Below, one piece after another: positions 58,982-64,000 of a stretch of DNA of 64,000 nt. Below the pieces are notes generated by a model. It was not told the origin of the DNA and ran no database searches. It saw only the letters and a program-made list of their open reading frames with translations. The translations under genes were made by a program, and so were the position numbers. Source of the DNA: Mycolicibacterium gilvum (GTDB taxonomy: Bacteria; Actinomycetota; Actinomycetes; Mycobacteriales; Mycobacteriaceae); NCBI RefSeq assembly GCF_900454025.1, contig NZ_UGQM01000001.1:4402001-4466000 (forward strand). The letters are read 5' to 3'. The number at the start of each line of letters is the position of its first letter. Within the stretch, counting starts at the first letter, position 1.

Positions 58982-59614
58982 TCACGCGAACAAGTCGGCA
59001 ACCCGTCGCACGGCGTCCCGCTTGCCGTCCACCTGCAGCAGGCCGCTCGCCACGAGATCCGCGATGCGGCCGGGATCCATTGCCGCGAACAGTGTTTCAC
59101 CTGATCCGCGCAGGGTTACGTCGACGGGCCGATCCTCGCCGACCGAGTGGACGCCGCGGTCGTCCACCGCCAGCGTGACCGCACCCTCAGGGGTGACGAG
59201 GCTCAGCACCACCGGTGGCCCTGTGCGATCGTCGCGGATGTACGCGCGCACCGCGCGGGCGAGCCACTGCGGCTGCAACACATCCCCCGGTTCACGGGTC
59301 TGCACCAACCGCCGGCCCCATCGCGCCAACGCGTCGACCACGCCTTCGAGCGACCGCCCCTCGTCGGTGAGCTCGTACACCGTCGCCGATGCCGGCTTCG
59401 GCATGCGGTGCTTGCGGAGCAGTCCGTGTGCCTCCATGTCGCGCAACCTGCTCGCGAGCATGTCGGTGGCGATGGGCGACAGCGCGGCCGAGAGGTCTCC
59501 GTAGCGCTGCGGCCCGTCGAGAAGCTCCCGCACGATGAGCAGTGTCCAGCGGTCCCCGACGAGGTCGAGGCTCTTGGCGACCGCGCAGTACTGGCGGTAC
59601 GACCGGGTCGGCAT
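58982..59614 (-). CDS. HxlR-family regulator with C-terminal SCP2-like domain
   Basis: A 210-residue regulator. The winged helix has CAVAKSLDLVGDRWTLLIVRELLDGPQRYGDL, MLASRLRDMEAHGLLRK and VYELTDEGRSL. The C-terminal part (about 125-205) with LVTPEGAVTLAVDDRGV, DVTLRGSGETLFAAMDPG and GLLQVDGKRDAVRRV resembles an SCP2-like sterol-carrier fold, suggesting a hydrophobic ligand. TATGAT lies 6 nt before the ATG and a perfect GTTGGAA-T-TTCCAAC palindrome overlaps its -35 region, so autoregulation and control of the divergent DUF3237 gene are likely. Confidence 0.9.
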   Translation of the reverse strand: MPTRSYRQYCAVAKSLDLVGDRWTLLIVRELLDGPQRYGDLSAALSPIATDMLASRLRDMEAHGLLRKHRMPKPASATVYELTDEGRSLEGVVDALARWGRRLVQTREPGDVLQPQWLARAVRAYIRDDRTGPPVVLSLVTPEGAVTLAVDDRGVHSVGEDRPVDVTLRGSGETLFAAMDPGRIADLVASGLLQVDGKRDAVRRVADLFA

Positions 59615-59620
59615 GACGCC

Positions 59621-59626
59621 ATCATA
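59621..59626 (-). promoter_or_regulatory. -10 box of the HxlR gene
   Basis: TATGAT (5 of 6 to TATAAT), 6 nt before the ATG at 59614. TTGGAA at 59648-59643 is a possible -35 within the palindrome. Confidence 0.5.
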
Positions 59627-59634
59627 CCTGTGAG

Positions 59635-59649
59635 GTTGGAATTTCCAAC
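59635..59649. promoter_or_regulatory. Palindromic operator between HxlR and DUF3237 genes
   Basis: GTTGGAATTTCCAAC is a perfect 7-1-7 inverted repeat. It overlaps the HxlR -35 region and lies 8 bp upstream of the divergent -35. A half-site TTCCAAG recurs at 59664-59670. The likely binder is the HxlR protein itself. Confidence 0.6.
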
Positions 59650-59656
59650 TCTTTCC

Positions 59657-59685
59657 TTGCTTTTTCCAAGCTCTGCTCGTAGCGT
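59657..59685 (+). promoter_or_regulatory. Putative promoter of the DUF3237 gene
   Basis: TTGCTT (59657-59662), 17 nt, TAGCGT (59680-59685). The transcript would start near 59692, leaving a short leader with GAAGGAA. Confidence 0.4.
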
Positions 59686-59723
59686 CAGGACGGGCCCGAC
59701 GCAATCGAAGGAACCGGCACACC

Positions 59724-60197
59724 ATGACTCTCGTCGACATCGAGGCCACCCCGGCCCTGGAGCACCTGCTCGACATCCGGATCGAGTTCGAGGCCGTGCA
59801 GATCTTCGACACCCCGGTCGGGCGACGACTGACCTACGTCGTTCGACGAGGCCGGTGCGAGGGGCCGCGGATCGCCGGCGACATCCTCCCCGGCGGCGGC
59901 GACTGGATCGTGTACGGCACCGACAGCGTCGCCCGATTGGATGTGCGCGTCACGCTGCGTACCGACGACGGCGCCTACGTCCACGTCTCCAGCACCGGTC
60001 GAGTCCAGATGGATGACGCCGCGGCCGCGCGGTTCGCCGCGGGTGAGTTGATCCGCCATGACCAGATGGCAGCGCACTCGAGCCCGCATTTCGACACCGA
60101 CGACGAGCGCTACCGCTGGCTCAACGCGGTCCACACCGTCGCGATCAACCAGGTGTCGCTGACCGAGGTCCACTACCGCGTGTTCGCGGTGCGGTGA
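59724..60197 (+). CDS. DUF3237 protein
   Basis: A 157-residue DUF3237 beta-barrel protein. LEHLLDIRIEFEAVQIFDTPVGRR, GDILPGGGDWIVYGTDSVARLDVRVTLRTDDGA and HFDTDDERYRWLNAVHTVAINQV are the family blocks (lipocalin-like, function unknown). It is read from the ATG at 59724 with GAAGGAA upstream. It diverges from the HxlR regulator and probably responds to its ligand; pairs of HxlR and DUF3237 suggest a small aromatic or lipid-derived compound, by inference only. Confidence 0.88.
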   Translation: MTLVDIEATPALEHLLDIRIEFEAVQIFDTPVGRRLTYVVRRGRCEGPRIAGDILPGGGDWIVYGTDSVARLDVRVTLRTDDGAYVHVSSTGRVQMDDAAAARFAAGELIRHDQMAAHSSPHFDTDDERYRWLNAVHTVAINQVSLTEVHYRVFAVR

Positions 60198-60202
60198 TGC
60201 CG

Positions 60203-60547
60203 CTAGACCGGTATCAGGAACTCCTTGAAGAACCGGCCGACGGCGCGGATCCAGCGCCGCCGTACGGGACGCGCGAAGTGCTCGATGAGATCGAGGTCGG
60301 CGACGACGTAACCGTCCGAGGCGCGGTACCACAGGCCCGCCATGCACAGCTCCAGGGCGGCCATCGTGGTCACCCGGCCCGGCGCGATCGCATCCAGCCG
60401 CCCATCGGAGACGAACGCCGGGTACACCGACCCGGTGCGGTCCGCCACCGCCCGCACGTGGATCTCCAACGCCGTCGCCGACAGCGCGGCACACCGCTTC
60501 CTGGCCTGTAATGCCTTCACCTGGGCGAAGACCGCACTGTCCCGCAT
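60203..60547 (-). CDS. Hypothetical protein with GLW/GY motif
   Basis: A 114-residue basic protein, not firmly recognised. The central region ALELCMAGLWYRASDGYVVADLDLIEHF resembles the AxxLxxAGLWxxxxDGYxxxD segment of phage-type replication or wing-helix proteins, but this is weak. The C-terminus RPVRRRWIRAVGRFFKEFLIPV is amphipathic and basic. TATTCT lies 7 nt before the ATG. It is convergent with the DUF3237 gene (5-bp gap) and diverges from the FAD oxidoreductase. Confidence 0.65.
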   Translation of the reverse strand: MRDSAVFAQVKALQARKRCAALSATALEIHVRAVADRTGSVYPAFVSDGRLDAIAPGRVTTMAALELCMAGLWYRASDGYVVADLDLIEHFARPVRRRWIRAVGRFFKEFLIPV

Positions 60548-60554
60548 GGGACGA

Positions 60555-60560
60555 AGAATA
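60555..60560 (-). promoter_or_regulatory. Putative -10 box for the 60203-60547 gene
   Basis: TATTCT on the minus strand, 7 nt before the ATG at 60547. Confidence 0.4.
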
Positions 60561-60561
60561 G

Positions 60562-60580
60562 CCGTAACACGCCCGTAACA
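60562..60580. repeat. CCGTAACA direct repeats between divergent promoters
   Basis: CCGTAACA at 60562-60569 and 60573-60580, 11 bp apart (about one helical turn), placed between the two divergent -10 boxes and over the -35 position of the plus-strand promoter. Confidence 0.4.
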
Positions 60581-60596
60581 TCACATCACCCGGTCC

Positions 60597-60602
60597 TACA
60601 CT
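60597..60602 (+). promoter_or_regulatory. -10 box of the FAD oxidoreductase gene
   Basis: TACACT, 6 nt before the GTG at 60609, predicting a leaderless GTG-start mRNA. Confidence 0.48.
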
Positions 60603-60608
60603 GGCGCT

Positions 60609-61970
60609 GTGCAACCGCTGGCCAGCCTCATCGCCGATCTTCCCGACGGCACGGTCGTCACCGACCCGGACATCCTGGAGTCCTACCGACAGGACCGCGC
60701 CGCGGATCCGGCTGCGGGCACTCCCCTCGCCGTCGTCCGACCGCGGCGCACCGAGGAGGTCCAGACCGTCCTGCGGTGGGCCGGCACGCACCGCATCGCA
60801 GTGGTCCCCCGCGGCATGGGGACCGGATTGTCCGGTGGCGCAACCGCACTCGACGGCGGGATAGTGCTGAGCACCGAGAAGATGCGTGACATCACGGTGG
60901 ATCCGGTCACCCGCACCGCCGTCGTGCAACCGGGCCTGCTCAACGCAGAGGTCAAGAAAGTCGTTGCCGAACACGGACTCTGGTATCCGCCGGACCCGTC
61001 ATCCTTCGAGATCTGCAGCATCGGCGGCAACATCGCCACCAACGCCGGCGGCCTGTGCTGCGTGAAGTACGGCGTGACAACCGATTACGTACTCGGCTTG
61101 CAGGTGGTGCTCGCCGACGGCACGGCCGTGCGCCTCGGCGGTCCGCGACTCAAGGACGTCGCCGGACTGTCGCTGACGAAGTTGTTCGTCGGCAGCGAGG
61201 GAACCCTCGGCGTGGTCACCGAGGTGACGCTGAAGCTGTTGCCCGCACAGCACCCGGCGTGCACGGTGGTGGCCACGTTCGACTCGGTGGAATCCGCTGC
61301 CGACGCGGTCGTCGAGATCACCGGCAGGATCCGGCCGTCGATGCTGGAGTTCATGGATTCCACCGCGATCAACGCCGTGGAGGACAAGCTGAAGATGGGC
61401 CTCGATCGCGACGCCGCCGCGATGATGGTCGCCGCCAGCGACGACCGGGGTGCGGCGGGAGCGCAGGACGCCGAGTACATGGCCCGGGTGTTCACCGAAC
61501 ACGGCGCGACAGAAGTCTTCTCGACCTCCGATCCCGACGAGGGCGACGCGTTCGTGGCGGCGAGGCGCTTCGCGATCCCTGCGGTCGAGGCCAAGGGTTC
61601 CCTGCTTCTCGAGGACGTCGGCGTGCCACTGCCCGCACTGGCCGAACTCGTCGGCGGTGTCGAGAAGATCGCCGCGGCGCGCGACGTGATGATCTCGGTG
61701 ATCGCCCACGCCGGGGACGGCAACACCCATCCGCTGATCGTGTTCGATCCGTCCGACACCGCGATGGAGCAGCGAGCACAGCAGGCGTTCGGCGAGATCA
61801 TGGACCTCGCCGTATCGCTGGGTGGCACGATCACCGGCGAACACGGAGTGGGCCGGCTGAAGCGGCCGTGGCTGGCTGGGCAGCTGGGACCCGAGGCCAT
61901 GGAGCTCAATCGGAGGATCAAACAGGCCCTCGATCCGGACGGCATCCTGAACCCGGGTGCCGCGATCTGA
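60609..61970 (+). CDS. GlcD-type FAD-linked oxidoreductase
   Basis: A 453-residue FAD/FMN-binding oxidoreductase of the glycolate oxidase GlcD/D-lactate dehydrogenase group. VPRGMGTGLSGGATALDGGIVLS and DPSSFEICSIGGNIATNAGGLCCVKYGVTTDYV form the PCMH-type FAD site. The C-terminal domain has ISVIAHAGDGNTHPLI and ITGEHGVGRLKRPWL with active-site His residues. It oxidises a 2-hydroxy acid; which one is unknown. No iron-sulfur partner gene is adjacent. The GTG start follows TACACT by 6 nt. Corresponds to Rv1257c in the recalled order. Confidence 0.92.
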   Translation: MQPLASLIADLPDGTVVTDPDILESYRQDRAADPAAGTPLAVVRPRRTEEVQTVLRWAGTHRIAVVPRGMGTGLSGGATALDGGIVLSTEKMRDITVDPVTRTAVVQPGLLNAEVKKVVAEHGLWYPPDPSSFEICSIGGNIATNAGGLCCVKYGVTTDYVLGLQVVLADGTAVRLGGPRLKDVAGLSLTKLFVGSEGTLGVVTEVTLKLLPAQHPACTVVATFDSVESAADAVVEITGRIRPSMLEFMDSTAINAVEDKLKMGLDRDAAAMMVAASDDRGAAGAQDAEYMARVFTEHGATEVFSTSDPDEGDAFVAARRFAIPAVEAKGSLLLEDVGVPLPALAELVGGVEKIAAARDVMISVIAHAGDGNTHPLIVFDPSDTAMEQRAQQAFGEIMDLAVSLGGTITGEHGVGRLKRPWLAGQLGPEAMELNRRIKQALDPDGILNPGAAI

Positions 61971-61993
61971 GGGGTGCCATCGAGCGGTAGCGA

Positions 61994-62022
61994 TTGACAA
62001 TTGCCTCTCAGTGTCGTACGAA
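61994..62022 (+). promoter_or_regulatory. Promoter of the P450-TetR operon
   Basis: TTGACA (61994-61999), 17 nt, TACGAA (62017-62022), then 6 nt to the ATG at 62029. The -35 is perfect and the -10 weak; the mRNA would be leaderless, in line with the absence of a Shine-Dalgarno sequence. Confidence 0.5.
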
Positions 62023-62028
62023 CAAGAC

Positions 62029-63267
62029 ATGACAGCAATTTTGTCTCACGGATCGCCCGTCCGTTTCGAGCCGGCGAACGCATCCACGTGGCGCGATCCG
62101 TGGCCGATGTACCGGGCACTACGCGACCACGACCCGGTGCACCACGTCGTCCCTGCCGACCCGCAGCACGACTACTACGTGCTGTCCCGGCACGCCGACA
62201 TCTGGGCGGCGGCGCGCGACCACGAGACCTTCTCGTCGGCGCAGGGACTCACCGTGAACTACGGCGAACTCGACCTGATCGGGCTCGCCGACAACCCGCC
62301 CATGGTCATGCAGGACCCGCCGGGGCACACCGAGTTCCGCAAGCTCGTCGCGCGAGGGTTCACACCGCGTCAGGTCGAGGCCGTCGAACCCAAGGTTCGC
62401 GAGTTCGTGGTCGAGCGCATCGAGCGCCTCCGAGCCGACGGCGGAGGCGACATCGTCGCCGAGCTGTTCAAGCCGCTGCCGTCGATGGTCGTCGCGCACT
62501 ATCTCGGCGTGCCCGACGAGGACCGGGGCAAGTTCGACGGCTGGACCGACGCGATCGTCGCGGCCAACACCAGCGACGGCGGAATCGCCGGTGCGCTCGG
62601 CACGCTCGGCGACGCGCTCGGCGAGATGATGGGGTACTTCACCGCGCTGATCGAGCGGCGTAGATCCGAGCCCGCGGACGACACCGTCTCGCATCTGGTC
62701 GCCGCCGGCGTCGGCGCGGACGGCGACATCTCCGGCGTGCTGTCGATCCTGGCGTTCACCTTCACGATGGTCACCGGAGGCAACGACACCACCACCGGAA
62801 TGCTGGGCGGCTCAGTGCAGTTGCTGCACCAGCGACCCGATCAGAGGCGCCTGCTCGCCGATAGCCCGAACCTGATCCCCGATGCGGTCGACGAGTTCCT
62901 GCGCCTGACGTCCCCGGTGCAGATGCTGGGCCGCACCGTGACTCGCGACGTCACCCTCCACGACGTGACGATCCCCGAGGGCCGCCGCGTGATGTTCCTC
63001 TACGGCTCCGGCAACCGCGACGAACGCCACTTCGGCGACGACGCCGGCGAACTCGACGTCACCCGCCGTCCGCGCAACATCCTGACCTTCAGCCACGGCG
63101 CCCACCACTGCCTCGGGGCGGCGGCCGCGCGTATGCAGTCCCGGGTCGCGTTGACCGAATTACTCACCCAGATACCGAATTTCGAGGTCGACGAATCCGG
63201 GATCGTGTGGGCCGGCGGCAGTTACGTGCGGCGCCCACTGTCGGTGCCGTTCACGGTGACGTCCTGA
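62029..63267 (+). CDS. cyp130: Cytochrome P450, CYP130-like
   Basis: A 412-residue soluble P450. The oxygen-activation helix has TGGNDTTTGML (acid Asp replaced by Asn-Asp), the ExxR helix is DEFLRLTSPVQ, and the haem loop is FSHGAHHCLGAAAAR with the Cys ligand. The order beside a TetR regulator and FAD oxidoreductase matches Rv1256c (CYP130), which binds aryl amines; substrate in vivo is unknown. No ferredoxin gene is adjacent. The ATG at 62029 overlaps a leaderless promoter, and the stop overlaps the TetR ATG (TGATG). Confidence 0.92.
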   Translation: MTAILSHGSPVRFEPANASTWRDPWPMYRALRDHDPVHHVVPADPQHDYYVLSRHADIWAAARDHETFSSAQGLTVNYGELDLIGLADNPPMVMQDPPGHTEFRKLVARGFTPRQVEAVEPKVREFVVERIERLRADGGGDIVAELFKPLPSMVVAHYLGVPDEDRGKFDGWTDAIVAANTSDGGIAGALGTLGDALGEMMGYFTALIERRRSEPADDTVSHLVAAGVGADGDISGVLSILAFTFTMVTGGNDTTTGMLGGSVQLLHQRPDQRRLLADSPNLIPDAVDEFLRLTSPVQMLGRTVTRDVTLHDVTIPEGRRVMFLYGSGNRDERHFGDDAGELDVTRRPRNILTFSHGAHHCLGAAAARMQSRVALTELLTQIPNFEVDESGIVWAGGSYVRRPLSVPFTVTS

Positions 63268-63887
63268 TGGCCGGCGACTGGCTGGCCGCCCGCCGCACCG
63301 AGGTGGCCGCCGACCGTATCCTCGACGCCGCGGGCGAACTGTTCGCCGCACAGTCGGCGGCAACCGTCGGCATGCACGAGATCGCCGCTGCCGCAGGCTG
63401 CTCGCGGGCCACCCTGTACCGGTACTTCGAGAACCGGGAAGCCCTCTACACCGCCTACGTGCACCGCGAGAGCTACCGCCTGTACCGCGAGATGACCGAA
63501 CAGATCATGTCGTTCGACGATCCGCGGGAGCGGTTGATCGAGGGCATGCTGTCGTCGCTGCGCAACGTGCGCGAAAGCCCCGCTCTGTCTTCGTGGTTCG
63601 CGACCACGCAGCGTCCGATCGGCGCCGAGATGGCCGAGCAGTCCGAGGTCATCAAGGCGCTGACCGAGGCGTTCGTGATCTCGCTCGGGCCGGACGACGC
63701 CGACGCGAGGGCGAGCGGAGCGACGGGAGAGGGATCTGTCGCGCACCGGTCACGCTGGCTGGTGCGGGTGATGACGTCGTTGATGCTCTTTCCCGGTCAT
63801 GACGAGGCCGACGAGCGCGCGATGCTCGAAGAGTTCGTGGTGCCGATCGTGCTGCCCAGACGGCAGGCCGATCAGGCCACCCAGTAG
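63267..63887 (+). CDS. TetR-family regulator
   Basis: A 206-residue TetR protein. The N-terminal HTH has AADRILDAAGELFAAQSAATVGMHEIAAAAGCSRATLYRYFENREALYTAYV; the C-terminal ligand domain is helical with MLFPGHDEADERAMLEEFV near the end. The ATG overlaps the P450 stop, so both come from one mRNA; it probably represses that operon. Corresponds to Rv1255c. An Ala/Gly-rich insert (DADARASGATGEGS) sits in the ligand domain. The 3' end overlaps the convergent siderophore-interacting gene by 16 bp. Confidence 0.92.
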   Translation: MAGDWLAARRTEVAADRILDAAGELFAAQSAATVGMHEIAAAAGCSRATLYRYFENREALYTAYVHRESYRLYREMTEQIMSFDDPRERLIEGMLSSLRNVRESPALSSWFATTQRPIGAEMAEQSEVIKALTEAFVISLGPDDADARASGATGEGSVAHRSRWLVRVMTSLMLFPGHDEADERAMLEEFVVPIVLPRRQADQATQ

Positions 63888-64000
63888 CCCTGCGCCTTGA
63901 GGGATTTGCGCGGGATCCGGTAGTCCTCACGCAGGAGTCTGGCCACCGCGCGGGTGGTGCGGTTGTCGCAGGCGACCCATCCGAAGTGCTCCGACGCGTC
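63872..64000 (-). CDS. Siderophore-interacting protein, C-terminal fragment
   Basis: The 42 visible residues end a protein that starts beyond the window: HFGWVACDNRTTRAVARLLR followed by EDYRIPRKSLKAQGYWVA. The pattern xxxR.lR..L....gi.....l.a.GYW is the C-terminal end of the SIP (siderophore-interacting, ferric reductase-like flavoprotein) family, which releases iron from siderophores with NAD(P)H. The FAD-binding N-terminal domain is outside the window. The stop at 63872-63874 overlaps the TetR 3' end convergently. Confidence 0.72.
   Translation of the reverse strand, partial: DASEHFGWVACDNRTTRAVARLLREDYRIPRKSLKAQGYWVA

Overview
The window is very GC-rich and almost gap-free. Its gene content points to a Mycobacterium/Mycolicibacterium-type actinobacterium: two-subunit acyl-CoA dehydrogenases, LprB/LprC lipoproteins, CYP130, a 13E12-type DUF222-HNH protein, Ddn-like and F420-type (LLM) oxidoreductases, a Rv1264-type adenylate cyclase and a fused CysNC. 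From memory of the M. tuberculosis map, genes from 63.9 kb back to 13.3 kb follow the order Rv1255c (TetR), Rv1256c (CYP130), Rv1257c, Rv1258c (Tap), Rv1259 (UdgB), Rv1261c, Rv1262c, Rv1264, Rv1272c-Rv1278, oppABCD (Rv1280c-Rv1283c), canA (Rv1284), cysD, cysN(C) and the Rrf2 regulator Rv1287. The organism is probably a non-tuberculous, environmental species, but the species cannot be named from sequence alone.

Layout. 0-13.3 kb is a metabolic and regulatory stretch: a DUF1460 tail, an SDR, an acyl-CoA dehydrogenase pair, two secreted proteins, DUF899, an LLM oxidoreductase, a TDT/SLAC1 transporter, a NarL-type two-component system with a DUF4097 protein, an amine oxidase and a nitronate monooxygenase. 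13.3-20.9 kb is the sulfate-assimilation locus (Rrf2 regulator, isochorismatase-like hydrolase, lipoprotein, cysQ, cysNC, cysD, canA), interrupted by a 1,457-bp IS4-family element with 16-bp inverted repeats and a perfect 10-bp target duplication. 21-26.5 kb is a four-gene operon (OmpR-type regulator, histidine kinase, GT2-GtrA and GT39 glycosyltransferases) lying between canA and oppB. 26.6-32 kb is oppBCDA, headed by a possible nine-codon leaderless leader ORF. 32-42.6 kb holds a hydrolase, an SbcC/SbcD-like pair, a SixA phosphatase, LprB/LprC and an ABC exporter pair.

42.7-51 kb replaces what is Rv1265-Rv1271c in M. tuberculosis. It carries a molybdopterin oxidoreductase, an AIM24 protein, D-aminoacyl-tRNA deacylase, a DUF305 lipoprotein diverging from a copper operon (two microproteins plus a CopA ATPase, with a CsoR-like operator between), and a DUF222-HNH protein. 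51-64 kb returns to the conserved backbone: adenylate cyclase, two DNA glycosylases, AraC, VOC, HIT, Ddn-like protein, LLM, Tap efflux pump, HxlR, FAD oxidoreductase, CYP130 and TetR, ending in the 3' part of a siderophore-interacting protein.

Regulation and architecture. Genes in operons are packed with ATGA/GTGA/TGATG overlaps. About half of the transcription-unit heads show a TANNNT-like hexamer 6-7 nt upstream of the start codon, the signature of leaderless mRNAs, and several starts were chosen on that basis. No tRNA, rRNA or CRISPR was seen. No stretch over 300 bp lacks a gene or the IS element.
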